A stretch of 64,000 nucleotides of DNA from Aneurinibacillus thermoaerophilus (GTDB lineage Bacteria > Bacillota > Bacilli > Aneurinibacillales > Aneurinibacillaceae). The DNA is taken from assembly GCF_900099925.1 (NCBI RefSeq), contig NZ_FNDE01000004.1:1-64000 (forward strand), given 5' to 3'. Numbering within the stretch: position 1 is the stretch's first letter; each line of letters begins with the position of its first letter. Position numbers and translations under genes: made by a program. The notes under the pieces were generated by a model. It worked only from the letters and a program-made list of their open reading frames with translations, was not told the origin of the DNA and did no database searches. Positions 27,366-36,449 of the stretch are shown one piece after another.

Positions 27366-27397
27366 AAAAAACAGGCGCCTAAAAGCGTCTGTTTTTT
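27366..27397 (-). terminator. Terminator after the LysM gene
   Basis: AAAAAACAGGCGC pairs with GCGTCTGTTTTTT (one G-U) and abuts the stop of the LysM gene on the minus strand. Confidence 0.8.
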
Positions 27398-28121
27398 AAC
27401 GGGGAGGCAGCGGCACTTTAATCACTGAACCCGCATATACGTTGTTCGTATTGCGGATACCATTGTACCGTGCCAAATAAAACTGGTATTTTCCTGTTCC
27501 GTAATACATGACGGAAATTTTGTACAACGTATCGCCCGGCTGTACCCTATGCCTCAGGAGCCGTCTTTTTTTGTAGGGCGGCGCACTCTTTGAAGCATGG
27601 ACTGTTTCCACTTTTGCCTTTGCTTGCGCAGGCTTGGCTTTCGGCGGCGTTTGGCTTGGATTGACGGGAGTCGCCTTCGCTGAAGAAGGGGATTTAGGCG
27701 CCTGGTTCGCGTTCGGCGGCGCAGCCGGCAGCGGTTTCGACGATTGCATACCGGAAAGCTTCTCTGAAAATTGAGAGGCCTGCTGAGATGGTTCCAGCTT
27801 GGATACCGCTGTTCCGGATACAGATGTCAATTCCTTCTTTGCAGGCGTTTGACTTCCTACCTCCGGGCGCGGTTGCGCGACGGACGGCACACTCCTTGTC
27901 GCATACCACCAGAAACAAAGCACTGCTACAAGCAACAAAAGAACAGTTCCCCCGATATAGTAAGGAGTAAGATTCAACGGGGGCTTCTTGTGAATCGTAC
28001 TGCGCGGCGGCAGCGTTCCTGTCGGCACTTTTTCCAGCTGTGCCCCTTGCTGTTGTGCCACTATTTTCCGCAGCGAATCCGCCTGATCAGTAGAGGTTTG
28101 TCTTTCCCTATTCATCGACAT
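27396..28121 (-). CDS. LysM-domain membrane-anchored protein (YpbE-like)
   Basis: A 241-residue protein with a cytoplasmic N-terminus, one membrane helix (YYIGGTVLLLLVAVLCFWWYA, about residues 55-75), a long Pro/Ala/Lys/Ser-rich spacer and a C-terminal LysM domain (HRVQPGDTLYKISVMYYGTGKYQFYLARYN) that binds peptidoglycan. The ATG at 28121 (MSMNRERQ) has GGGGAG seven bases ahead and overlaps the CPBP gene end by 14 bases, so the two are coupled. In B. subtilis ypbE follows ypbD in the same way. Confidence 0.85.
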   Translation of the reverse strand: MSMNRERQTSTDQADSLRKIVAQQQGAQLEKVPTGTLPPRSTIHKKPPLNLTPYYIGGTVLLLLVAVLCFWWYATRSVPSVAQPRPEVGSQTPAKKELTSVSGTAVSKLEPSQQASQFSEKLSGMQSSKPLPAAPPNANQAPKSPSSAKATPVNPSQTPPKAKPAQAKAKVETVHASKSAPPYKKRRLLRHRVQPGDTLYKISVMYYGTGKYQFYLARYNGIRNTNNVYAGSVIKVPLPPR

Positions 28122-28761
28122 CTTCATTCTCCCCGTTTGTATTCTTGTCTTCCGTATTCGACCCTTCGGTCCTAATTCCTTCCTTTCGCTCAAGAAACCA
28201 TCCTTTTCTCACAAAGCATCCTAAAACAAAATCTACTAAAAAATGAGCCCATACCACCGTCCAAACGGTTCCCGTCTTCTCAAATAGTACGCCGAACAGT
28301 ACGCTGATGACAAATACCACTGTCATCATTACCCATTTTTTCATATAGCGTACGTGAACGAGTGTAAATAAAACGCTCGTCCACCAAACTCCTAATCCAG
28401 GCTGAATAACGGCACGAAACAAGAACTCTTCCGTTATCGCTACCACTGCGCATACGATGGCAATATGCCCAACAGACAAATCACGGAACAACAGTTCGTT
28501 AAGCCCGCCGTCATCAAACATATCACGCGGCAAAAACAAAATAAGAATAACCTCTATGACGATCACCAAAACCGCAGCCAATGTGCCGTATATGAATACA
28601 TCCGCTGCGTCCTGCAAAGCAAAAGGACGCGTCCAGTCCACCCCGGTGCGAATATAGAAAAAATACAGCCCGGCAAGACCGAGCGCAAATAAAATCGCCT
28701 GGGATATGTACACATTTAAAGCCAATGTCCGGCTATCTAAATTTGTATATCTTGAATCCAT
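28108..28761 (-). CDS. CPBP-family intramembrane metalloprotease (YpbD-like)
   Basis: A CAAX-protease/bacteriocin-processing (ABI) family membrane protein of about 217 residues with several TM helices. Motif 1 EEFLFR (EExxxR), motif 2 FTLVH (FxxxH) and motif 3 HFLVD (HxxxD) are all present. The start at 28761 (MDSRYTN) is chosen for GGAAGTGA upstream; an alternative is 28785. The gene overlaps the recQ stop. Substrate unknown. Confidence 0.85.
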   Translation of the reverse strand: MDSRYTNLDSRTLALNVYISQAILFALGLAGLYFFYIRTGVDWTRPFALQDAADVFIYGTLAAVLVIVIEVILILFLPRDMFDDGGLNELLFRDLSVGHIAIVCAVVAITEEFLFRAVIQPGLGVWWTSVLFTLVHVRYMKKWVMMTVVFVISVLFGVLFEKTGTVWTVVWAHFLVDFVLGCFVRKGWFLERKEGIRTEGSNTEDKNTNGENEDVDE

Positions 28762-30340
28762 ATCTTTCGTCACTTCCATTCGCATGAGAAACCGGAAGCA
28801 AACTATCTAACTCTTGTCTCCAGTCCCATGCTTCTTCTAACATATTGTCTCTCTCTTCCCCGTCTTGATAAAGGGTCATATCGATTCCGCAGCGGTCGCA
28901 GCAACTGCCCGAAGCCGCGCGATGCTCCTGTGCAAAATAGCGTCCAATCGTAAGCCGTCGACATTCTGAACTGGACACCCAACGTCGCATTTCTGCTAGC
29001 TTTTCGTATCTCTCCGCACGCCGCTGGAAAACGATCTGTGCCAGGGACTGAAAGCTTTTCGGTTGCGAATCTGCGCCTTCCCATTCCCAGCCATTCGTTG
29101 TTCGGCGCAACCTTCTGAACAATCCAAGACGTTCCATATGATACAGCAAAATGGAAAGCTGTTGCGCTTCCAGCCCCCATGCCGCAAGCGCCTCTTGTTC
29201 AGACACCCCCTTCATCCGCCTATCAGCAGAGAACAAAGCATCGTAGAAATTTCGAATCTGTACCTCGTTCGGATATTCCTCGGCAATCAACTGGCCGGGT
29301 AAAATATGGTCATCCGGTGTAAAAAGAAGACAGGCATAGCTTAATTGTCCGTCCCTTCCGGCGCGCCCGACCTCTTGCAAATATGACTCTATGTCAGGAG
29401 GCATATGATAATGCAGTACAAACCGGATATCGGGCTTGTCAATGCCCATCCCGAACGCGTTCGTCGCAAATATTACATTCAGTTCATTTCCAAGGAATTG
29501 TTGCTGGATCAACAACCTTTCTTCTGCTCCCATACCGCCATGATAAACAGCACAGCGCTCAATCCCCTGCTCCTGCGCCAGCTTGTGCGCGCGTTCTGTC
29601 GCGCTTCGGGAGCGGAAATAGACAAGTCCAGGTCCTTTAAGCGTCCTCAACTTGTCCAACATCGCTGCTTCCTTCTCCCGTTCATCGCCCAAAAATGCAA
29701 CATCATAGCAAATATTCTCCCGATTAATCGATGTAAGCACGATATGTTCATGTGGAATCGAAAGCGCACGGCAAATATCCTGCTGCACGGCCCTTGTAGC
29801 GGTTGCCGTCAGCGCTAGCACCGGCGGTGCGCCCAACCTGCAGATACATGAATGCAAACGCTGGTAATCCGTGCGGAAATCGTGTCCCCACTGTGAAATA
29901 CAATGGGCCTCATCGACTACAAACAGCGATACAGGCACGCGTTCCAGTTGCTCCATGAAATCGTTTTGCTGCAATTTTTCTGGAGAAACATACAGGATTT
30001 TCACTTTTCCCTCGATAACTTGCGCCAGCTTCCAGCGTTGTTCTCGCGCAGAAAGTGCGCTGTTAATATATTCAGCGTGCCGAATCCCCCGGCAACGCAA
30101 ATTCCGCACCTGATCCGCCATCAGTGAAATTAACGGCGAAACAACGACCGTCATTCCGGGAAGCACCAGCGCAGGAAGCTGGTAACACAATGATTTCCCG
30201 CCTCCGGTCGCTAAAATGCCAAGCGCGTTCGCGCCCGCAAACGGATAACGCATAACTTCCAACTGGCCCGGCCTGAATTCTTCATACCCAAAATAACGCT
30301 TCAAGGCCGTGCGCAATGCTTCGTCTACCGCCGCATTCAC
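28733..30340 (-). CDS. recQ: RecQ-family ATP-dependent DNA helicase (RecS-like)
   Basis: A 535-residue 3'-5' helicase: Walker A ATGGGKSLCYQLPA, DEAH box VVDEAHCISQWGHDFR, motif VI QEVGRAGRDGQ, and a zinc-binding region ECRRLTIGRYFAQEHRAASGSCCDRC. There is no HRDC domain, so it is the short RecS-type protein of B. subtilis. It starts six bases after the ypbB stop and overlaps the CPBP gene by 29 bases at its end, forming ypbB-recQ-ypbD-ypbE. Confidence 0.94.
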   Translation of the reverse strand: MNAAVDEALRTALKRYFGYEEFRPGQLEVMRYPFAGANALGILATGGGKSLCYQLPALVLPGMTVVVSPLISLMADQVRNLRCRGIRHAEYINSALSAREQRWKLAQVIEGKVKILYVSPEKLQQNDFMEQLERVPVSLFVVDEAHCISQWGHDFRTDYQRLHSCICRLGAPPVLALTATATRAVQQDICRALSIPHEHIVLTSINRENICYDVAFLGDEREKEAAMLDKLRTLKGPGLVYFRSRSATERAHKLAQEQGIERCAVYHGGMGAEERLLIQQQFLGNELNVIFATNAFGMGIDKPDIRFVLHYHMPPDIESYLQEVGRAGRDGQLSYACLLFTPDDHILPGQLIAEEYPNEVQIRNFYDALFSADRRMKGVSEQEALAAWGLEAQQLSILLYHMERLGLFRRLRRTTNGWEWEGADSQPKSFQSLAQIVFQRRAERYEKLAEMRRWVSSSECRRLTIGRYFAQEHRAASGSCCDRCGIDMTLYQDGEERDNMLEEAWDWRQELDSLLPVSHANGSDERYGFKIYKFR

Positions 30341-30346
30341 GATGTT

Positions 30347-31417
30347 TCACCTTCCTCCTTGGGAAGCGCGTACCAAAGCAAGACGAATTTCAAGATAATT
30401 GTAAGAATCGCCCGCTTCACGCTTAATCGTCCCAACTTTTTTTGTACCCTTTTCGCGTACAATCGCATGAATGCGTTCCACTTTCTCTGGAGAAACAAAT
30501 GGGTGGATATCAAAAGCGGGATCGGCAATGGCAATTTCAACAATGTGATCTTCGATCGTACCGGGCTTCAAACCACGCTGACGAACAATTTCTTCCAGCG
30601 AGAACCCCGCTGCAAGCAACGCTTTCGTCCAGCGGGCTGTTTGCGTAAGCGCGGCATCGTCGGAACGGCTTCCAGCTACCTTTGCAAGCATCGGATAGGC
30701 TCCGGAACTAAGGCGGCGCAACTGTTCGGCAGCCAAGCGAAGCACGTGCATCTCAACCGCTCCTTCCGCCGTATCAAGCATACTGGCCAGCTGACGATAC
30801 GTTAGTCCCGCTCTTGCCTTTCCGCTCAAACGACGCAAAAGAAGCATCCTCTCTTCTTCTGCCAATCCTTCCATCCAGCGTACCATTTCTTCTTTCATAC
30901 GGCGTGCCGCCTCAAGTTTGTCCGGGTACGTTTTTATTACACGCTTGACTTCGTACTGAAGTTCCCGCTGTTCCACCACCGGATAAAACAGTGTCTCTCC
31001 CGCAATCCAATATGAAAACGTCTGAATCAAAAGAGAGAGTTTTTTCCAGAAGCGTGCGGCACGCACTTTTTCATGAACAGACGAAACGGACCTGCAACAG
31101 GCTTCATATCTGAAGCGTGCCTCCCTTTTCATTAGTGCGGCTTCGCCGGCCGGCAAACAGAAGACGCCCGCTTTCTTTCCCGGCCGCACTCCGAGCCAGC
31201 CGCGCGCGATCAAATCGTCCAGCATTCTCCTCACTTCTTCCACAGAAAACGCGTGTAATGCTCCATACAACATGGATACGCCGAACAAAGCAGCGTCTGC
31301 AATCACCTGGTTATTTTTCCGCCCTTTCAGTAAATGTACGATTGCCTGCGGCGTTCTTTCGCCCTGGAACTTTGACGCTGCAAGGAGAAAAAGCCCTTCC
31401 ATAAATTGAATGTTCAT
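30347..31417 (-). CDS. YpbB-like protein with C-terminal helicase-associated HTH
   Basis: A 356-residue soluble protein (MNIQFMEGLFLLAASKFQGERT). Residues about 260-350 form a helix-turn-helix of the type often attached to RecQ helicases (SLEEIVRQRGLKPGTIEDHIVEIAI). It lies directly upstream of recQ as B. subtilis ypbB does, and probably works with the helicase; direct evidence is absent. The ribosome site is weak (GGGGGAT about twelve bases away). Confidence 0.85.
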   Translation of the reverse strand: MNIQFMEGLFLLAASKFQGERTPQAIVHLLKGRKNNQVIADAALFGVSMLYGALHAFSVEEVRRMLDDLIARGWLGVRPGKKAGVFCLPAGEAALMKREARFRYEACCRSVSSVHEKVRAARFWKKLSLLIQTFSYWIAGETLFYPVVEQRELQYEVKRVIKTYPDKLEAARRMKEEMVRWMEGLAEEERMLLLRRLSGKARAGLTYRQLASMLDTAEGAVEMHVLRLAAEQLRRLSSGAYPMLAKVAGSRSDDAALTQTARWTKALLAAGFSLEEIVRQRGLKPGTIEDHIVEIAIADPAFDIHPFVSPEKVERIHAIVREKGTKKVGTIKREAGDSYNYLEIRLALVRASQGGR

Positions 31418-31472
31418 TGTTATAATTTCATCCCCCGATTTCGGGTAAGTAATTACTGTAATCTAATTATAG

Positions 31473-31835
<363 letters not shown>

Positions 31836-32069
31836 AATGCTTTTTGCATCGAACAAGCTCTCATAACGTAAATCCGAGCCTGACCAATTTCCCGGTTAGG
31901 CTCTCACGGTTTCATGGACAGCATATTATCACCATCTTAATTAATATCCCTTCTCAACTCTTCAATCCCTCGCTTCATCCCGCTATTTTCTTGAACGAGC
32001 AAACTTTCTCTCCTTTTCCTCCAGCCAGTTTTGCAACAGATATGTAAAATGGAGATGTTAAAAAGATTA
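31836..32069. other. Intergenic region after ferredoxin
   Basis: Holds a hairpin GAGCCTGACC/GGTTAGGCTC (31876-31903) with only a short T-tail, probably the ferredoxin terminator. I see no gene in the remainder up to the M-box promoter. Confidence 0.55.
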
Positions 32070-32098
32070 TTGACAAGTGCAATAATTGTCTATATCCT
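32070..32098 (+). promoter_or_regulatory. Promoter of the M-box/corA transcript
   Basis: TTGACA (32070-32075) and TATCCT (32093-32098) are 17 bases apart, about 25 bases before the riboswitch. Confidence 0.7.
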
Positions 32099-32119
32099 AA
32101 GTATGTCATAAAGATTCAT

Positions 32120-32376
32120 ATGCATTCTCGTTAGGCGAGGCTCCAGTTCAAACATAGGCCACTGCCCGGAAACGTCGAGAGACGCCAATGGGTAGAACAG
32201 GTATTGCCGGATTAAGGCTCTACTTAAGGTGGCTGAGTCATGTGACTCTACGTTGTTCTGTGCCGAAGCTCAACCAGGAGAATACTGGAAGCATACGAAG
32301 CTTTTTCGCATGCATCTATTTGTTGTGGGCACAAAAGCCTCTCCTGGCGTCATCTTGCGCGGGAGAGGCTTCTTTT
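32120..32376 (+). ncRNA. M-box (ykoK) magnesium riboswitch
   Basis: The leader carries the M-box signatures CTCGTTAGGCGAGGCTCC (32128-32144), ACATAGGCCACTGCCC (32152-32167), AACGTCGAGAGACGCCAATG (32171-32190) and GGGTAGAACAGG. A terminator follows: AAGCCTCTCC (32335-32344) with GGAGAGGCTT (32362-32371) and TCTTTTATT. In B. subtilis high Mg2+ stabilises a fold that lets the terminator form; the CorA transporter downstream fits that logic exactly. Confidence 0.93.
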
Positions 32377-32424
32377 ATTCTTTCAATGATATCAATATAT
32401 TAAAGGGCAAAGGAGGGGATTTTC

Positions 32425-33396
32425 TTGATTAAAACGTATTTTTACAACCACTCCAAGCAGGAAATGATTCATGATGTCGATTTGGATAAAATCAACGAAT
32501 TCCTGCATTCCAACGAAGACTTGCTCTGGATTGATCTGTTTAATACAAGCAACCAGGAATTGCAATATATCGCCAATTTGTTTAACTTTCACCCGCTGGC
32601 AATTGAGGACTGCCTTCAACACAGTCCGCGCGCAAAAGTGGATAATTACGAAGATTACTATTTTTTCGTATTCCATGCGCTGCGCTACCATGAGGAAAGC
32701 GACACAGAGATTACAACCCTTGAGCTAAACGTATTTATGGGGCCGAACTACATCGTAACCATCCATAAACGGCCCATGCCTTCCATCGGTCGAATTGCGG
32801 CCGCCTGTTTAAAAAGCAAAGAGTACATGAACCGTGGAGCAGATTACTTGCTGTATTCCATCATTGACGGCATTACGGACGAATACTTCCCGATTCTTGA
32901 CCGGCTAAGCATCCGTATTGATGAAATCGAAGACGAGATGTACGAATACGATATGGAACTTGTCACCGAAGAGTTCCTCGCGCTTAAGCGTACACTCATT
33001 TTGATCCGCCGCGTCATTCTACCGCAAAAACGAGTATTCGCTACAATAAACGGTCATTGGCAATTTCCGATTCAAGAAGAGAATATTCCATTCTATATTG
33101 ACTTAAAAGACCACCTGGAACGGATCGCCGACTCGACCGAAACGTTCAAAGACTTAGTAAACAGCGCGCTTGATACGTATTATTCTATCGTAAGCGCTAA
33201 GACGACGGAAAACTTAAACATCCTGACCATGATTTCTACCATTATGCTGCCGCTTACCTTCATAACAGGATTTTTCGGCATGAACGTACCGCTCCCGTTT
33301 CAAGATTCGCCCTATACCACACTGGTTATTTTCGTACTTCTGTCCATGCTTTCTTGGTGGATGTGGTGGTTTTTGCGCAAAAAATTTATGTCATAA
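32425..33396 (+). CDS. corA: Magnesium/cobalt transporter CorA
   Basis: A 323-residue CorA channel protein. The large N-terminal domain is cytoplasmic; two C-terminal membrane helices flank the essential GMN motif (FFGMNVPLPF). A basic C-terminus WFLRKKFMS is typical. The start is TTG behind AGGAGGGG. It is directly controlled by the M-box riboswitch upstream. Confidence 0.96.
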   Translation: MIKTYFYNHSKQEMIHDVDLDKINEFLHSNEDLLWIDLFNTSNQELQYIANLFNFHPLAIEDCLQHSPRAKVDNYEDYYFFVFHALRYHEESDTEITTLELNVFMGPNYIVTIHKRPMPSIGRIAAACLKSKEYMNRGADYLLYSIIDGITDEYFPILDRLSIRIDEIEDEMYEYDMELVTEEFLALKRTLILIRRVILPQKRVFATINGHWQFPIQEENIPFYIDLKDHLERIADSTETFKDLVNSALDTYYSIVSAKTTENLNILTMISTIMLPLTFITGFFGMNVPLPFQDSPYTTLVIFVLLSMLSWWMWWFLRKKFMS

Positions 33397-33578
33397 AAAG
33401 CGCATGGTCATAAACTGAAAATGGGCTTCTTCACAGGGCATACCCTCTGGGTGAGGCATACCGTTTTTCGCCCGAGAGTTTTTCCTGACAGACAAAAAAT
33501 ACTGATATATCAAGGATGTTGTAAAACGCATAATGACTGAATGGTAAAGGTTAAACACAATAGAGTAAAAACTAAATG

Positions 33579-33608
33579 TTGCACGCAGTCAAAACTATTG
33601 AGTATAAT
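33579..33608 (+). promoter_or_regulatory. Promoter of the 36-aa gene
   Basis: TTGCAC (33579-33584) and a perfect TATAAT (33603-33608), 18 bases apart, 38 bases upstream of the small ORF. Confidence 0.6.
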
Positions 33609-33645
33609 AAAATTAATAAAATGGTTCAGCCGGGAGGCGTACTTC

Positions 33646-33756
33646 ATGAAAAAAACACGCAAAACCGGACGCATCGAAAAAGTAGTGAAGCTTTTGTATT
33701 TGGTAGGTATTCTATCACAAGAAGAACAGGAACAAATGATAAAACGCCGCCACTAA
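33646..33756 (+). CDS. 36-aa basic protein of unknown function
   Basis: MKKTRKTGRIEKVVKLLYLV followed by GILSQEEQEQMIKRRH. The ATG has GGGAGG eight bases ahead, there is a good sigma-A promoter and a terminator pair downstream, so this is probably a real short gene although it is below normal cut-offs. It has no signal peptide or TM helix. No family recognised. Confidence 0.6.
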   Translation: MKKTRKTGRIEKVVKLLYLVGILSQEEQEQMIKRRH

Positions 33757-33792
33757 CAGGGCAATGACAAGCGGAGCAACATGCTTCATCAC

Positions 33793-33839
33793 AGAGAGGA
33801 TTGTCCAATCTCCTCTCTCAAGGGATTGGACATTTTTTT
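33793..33839 (+). terminator. Terminator with a competing upstream hairpin
   Basis: TGTCCAATC (33802-33810) pairs with GATTGGACA (33824-33832), then seven T. A second stem, AGAGAGGA (33793-33800) with TCCTCTCT (33811-33818), uses the intervening bases and cannot coexist with it. Confidence 0.7.
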
Positions 33840-33891
33840 CGATGGTTCTTTTTCTAATTTATTTGTAATAACGAACCATCGAAAAATCGGC

Positions 33892-33926
33892 AGACCTGCT
33901 CTCTCCGAAGAGCAGGTCTCTTTTTT
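33892..33926 (+). terminator. Second hairpin terminator facing the DUF92 gene
   Basis: AGACCTGCTCT (33892-33902) pairs with AGAGCAGGTCT (33909-33919), then C and six T. On the minus strand it follows the DUF92 stop and is weaker. Confidence 0.75.
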
Positions 33927-34719
33927 ATCCTGTTATGATGAGCGCCGTCAGCCCCCCGGCTATAGACGCCAGCGCGTTCACCGCATCGTTCGTGCACCAG
34001 GCGTATCCTTTCACTGCAATCGTATCCCGTCCGCAATGAAGCTTGCGTTCCGTTTCTTTGCCACATATCTGACAGCGGTACATCCGCTGCCAAGCCGCGC
34101 CGACCGCGCTGTCAATCAGACTGCCGATCATACCTCCTACAGCTCCCGCCACTACATAATGGACATTCACCCCTTCTTGCGCAAGCAAGGAAAACAGACA
34201 GGCACAGCCTCCAATAAACGTCCCGCCTGCAAACGAAGCGGCAAGTCCCGCCCCGCTCACCCCACCGGACGTTCCCGGGTCTACCTTGCGCCATGTAAAA
34301 ATATGGCGCGGCTTTCCTTTCGCCAGCACACCAATTTCCGTTGCCCACGTATCCGCCGTTACCGCCGCGATCGAACCGATATAAAACGCATACCACCCTT
34401 CTTCCATCGCCGCAATAAATGCACCAAGGATAGCCACAAGTCCTGCTCCACCATTTGCAAACACTTGCATAAAATCCCTTGTGCCAGTTTTGGCAAATAA
34501 ACTCTCCACCTCCTGCTTCGCTTCCTTCTTTCGATGCGATAACAAACTGGAAGAGATGAAAAATGCAAGCAACACACCATACCATTTCATATCGCTCAAT
34601 GCGTATATCAGTGTTCCTATAATTACTACAGCCACAGCTCCGCTCGCCGACAGCGAACGTTTCCGGTATGCTACTATGGCAATCAACAGGCTTCCCACAA
34701 ATCCAATAAAAAGTTTCAT
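33925..34719 (-). CDS. DUF92-family integral membrane protein
   Basis: A 264-residue multi-pass membrane protein of the DUF92 (TIGR00297) family, distantly related to plant VTE6 phytyl-phosphate kinase. Conserved stretches: SIAAVTADTWATEIGVL, PGTSGGVSGAGLAAS, MIGSLIDSAVGAAWQ and the end ADDAVNALASI-like NDAVNALASIAGG. The RCQICGKETERKLHCG loop could bind metal. Start ATG 34719 follows AAGGAGAGAG. The substrate in bacteria is not known to me. Confidence 0.85.
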   Translation of the reverse strand: MKLFIGFVGSLLIAIVAYRKRSLSASGAVAVVIIGTLIYALSDMKWYGVLLAFFISSSLLSHRKKEAKQEVESLFAKTGTRDFMQVFANGGAGLVAILGAFIAAMEEGWYAFYIGSIAAVTADTWATEIGVLAKGKPRHIFTWRKVDPGTSGGVSGAGLAASFAGGTFIGGCACLFSLLAQEGVNVHYVVAGAVGGMIGSLIDSAVGAAWQRMYRCQICGKETERKLHCGRDTIAVKGYAWCTNDAVNALASIAGGLTALIITG

Positions 34720-34766
34720 TCCTACTTCTCTCTCCTTACAACACGCTTTTCTTGTAACATAGAACT

Positions 34767-34775
34767 TGTTATAAT
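34767..34775 (+). promoter_or_regulatory. Extended -10 promoter of ppa
   Basis: TGTTATAAT (TGn-TATAAT) about 60 bases before the pyrophosphatase start. Confidence 0.5.
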
Positions 34776-34834
34776 GAAGCAGAATCCCTTGTTGGACTAA
34801 CCTAGCTAACCCAGAACAAAAAGGAGGAATTTTC

Positions 34835-35332
34835 ATGGCATTCGAAAACAAAGTCGTTGATGTGTTCGTCGAAATTCCAGCTGGCAGCCAGAACAAATAT
34901 GAGTACGATAAAGAAGCAGGCGTATTCCGCTTGGATCGTGTACTATACTCCCCAATGCACTATCCTACCGAGTATGGATATCTAGAAAATACGCTGGCGC
35001 TTGATGGAGACCCGCTGGATGCGCTTGTGTTAACCACATTCCCGACATTCCCAGGTTGTGTCATCTCCACCCGCATCATCGGCGTGCTTGTTATGTCCGA
35101 TGACAAAGGCCAAGATGAAAAACTGTTAGGCGTACCTGTTGACGATCCACGCTGGGATGGCGTAAAATCGCTTGACGACGTTCCAGGTCATGTATTGAAA
35201 GAAATCGCACACTTCTTCGAGCGCTATAAAGACCTAGAAAACAAAGAAACGAAAATCGAAGGCTGGGAAGGTCCAGAGAAAGCGGCTCAGCTTATTGACG
35301 AATGCCTTGCCCGCTACACGGAAAACAAATAA
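34835..35332 (+). CDS. ppa: Inorganic pyrophosphatase, family I
   Basis: Hydrolyses pyrophosphate to two phosphates. The 165-residue protein has the active-site sequences VFVEIPAGSQNKYEYD, MHYPTEYGYLENTLALDGDPLDALVL and PVDDPRW with KxxVD-type metal ligands. This is the soluble Mg2+-dependent family I enzyme, in contrast with the Mn2+-dependent family II enzyme of B. subtilis. RBS AAAGGAGG. Confidence 0.96.
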   Translation: MAFENKVVDVFVEIPAGSQNKYEYDKEAGVFRLDRVLYSPMHYPTEYGYLENTLALDGDPLDALVLTTFPTFPGCVISTRIIGVLVMSDDKGQDEKLLGVPVDDPRWDGVKSLDDVPGHVLKEIAHFFERYKDLENKETKIEGWEGPEKAAQLIDECLARYTENK

Positions 35333-35349
35333 ACGATATGTACATACGA

Positions 35350-35380
35350 AAACTCCCGCTAAGCGGGAGTTTATTCTTTT
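35350..35380 (+). terminator. Terminator after ppa
   Basis: AAACTCCCGC pairs with GCGGGAGTTT around TAA, then ATTCTTTTTC. It also lies just past the stop of the converging gene. Confidence 0.8.
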
Positions 35381-35811
35381 TCCGTGTCTCCATATCTTTC
35401 CTTGAGTCGGCGAGTGCCTTCCTTGCAGACTCCGTAAGACAACCATGAGCAACCGAGGCACAAGAAGTCAAGATCATCCGGCTTCACCATTTGCGCGGTA
35501 CGCTGTACCAGCCATTTTTTACTGTATGTTCTTTCCGGCTCAATATGTAGATGGCGGATAACTTTGGCATCCATCCGTCTGACATGAAGGTCGGAATCTT
35601 CCCCCGCTTCACACTTCGTTTGTCCTTTATGGGGACAAGCACCACATACTTCATCAAATCCGATAGTTACTTCCAGCCGGATGTCACATTCCGGGTCGCG
35701 AATACATTCTACCATTTCGCGCATCGTCTTGATAAAAGAAGGGCTATACCCCATGCCTTGAAACCCGTACACACACAACAAATGATGGCCGCGCAATTTG
35801 CGAATCTCCAT
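35371..35811 (-). CDS. DUF1284-family Cys-rich protein
   Basis: A 146-residue protein with the DUF1284 hallmark start IRKLRGHHLLCVYGFQGMGYS and eight or more cysteines (CDIRLEV, CGACPHKGQTKC, CLGCSWLSYGVC), which suggests iron-sulfur or zinc binding. It belongs to COG3543, function uncharacterised. No neighbours share an obvious pathway. Confidence 0.85.
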   Translation of the reverse strand: MEIRKLRGHHLLCVYGFQGMGYSPSFIKTMREMVECIRDPECDIRLEVTIGFDEVCGACPHKGQTKCEAGEDSDLHVRRMDAKVIRHLHIEPERTYSKKWLVQRTAQMVKPDDLDFLCLGCSWLSYGVCKEGTRRLKERYGDTEKE

Positions 35812-36063
35812 TGTGCTTTCTCCTTTTTTTGATGAATAAGAAAAGCTTGCGAGTTATCTTTAACTTTATCATGCAGGCACCATTTTCGCACGTCTGAAAC
35901 AAATAATATCATAAAACTTGCTTTCTACATTTTTAAACTCTTGAGATATAAAACAGCTTTACATCCTAGCGACAACTTGGTAGAATAAAAATAAAGATTC
36001 GGGCTAAAACCGAACATTAATAATTTTTTAATAAAGAATGTTAAGTTTTTAATCCAAAAACAC
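35812..36063. other. AT-rich gap between DUF1284 gene and the serA promoter
   Basis: No gene or clear structure is seen in these 252 bases other than the upstream region of the DUF1284 gene. Confidence 0.5.
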
Positions 36064-36092
36064 TTGACTCCATCCTTTTTTCGTGATAAATT
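36064..36092 (+). promoter_or_regulatory. Promoter of the T-box/serA transcript
   Basis: TTGACT (36064-36069) and TAAATT (36087-36092), 17 bases apart, shortly before the T-box leader. Confidence 0.6.
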
Positions 36093-36127
36093 GTTTTCAG
36101 ACAACAAACAATATCGTAAAACAACAA

Positions 36128-36392
36128 TGACGGAGAGGAACTGCAGACGTGATTCTTCAGAGAGCCGGTGGTCGCTGCGAACCGGTGAATCCCCTGCCGT
36201 TTGAGCGCTCCTGAGTTGTCAGGCTGAACCGAAAGAAGTAGGTCTGAACGGATGCTCCGTTACAAGCTGCGGTTCTCGTGTATAGAACCGGTCGAGGCTG
36301 CTGTTGCGAGACAGTAGCGAATGAGGGTGGTACCGCGAAACAAAGCCTTTCGTCCCTCACTACAGGAATGTAGTGAGCACGAAAGGTTTTTT
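36128..36392 (+). ncRNA. T-box riboswitch upstream of serA
   Basis: The leader carries the invariant T-box GAGGGTGGTACCGCG (36323-36337), a stem I with AGAGAGCCGGTGGTCGCTGCG and its return AACCGGTGAA, and a terminator (CCTTTCGTCCCTCACTACA paired with TGTAGTGAGCACGAAAGG, then TTTTTT, 36346-36392). A TCC triplet at 36209-36211 is a candidate specifier for serine tRNA; that reading is inference. Uncharged tRNA(Ser) would favour antitermination and serine synthesis. Confidence 0.93.
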
Positions 36393-36449
36393 AGTACAAA
36401 AATATATCTAGGGGGAAAAGGCGTCAAGCGCCGCGGAGGTGTAAATTAC

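Noticed and set aside
28761-28785. Longer start for the CPBP protease (MRMEVTKD)
   Set aside because: No ribosome site ahead of 28785; GGAAGTGA supports the later ATG, though both remain possible.
33397-33540. GGCATACC direct repeat and GC-rich stem after corA
   Set aside because: Two copies only, weak pairing and no T-tail; not enough to call an RNA or terminator.
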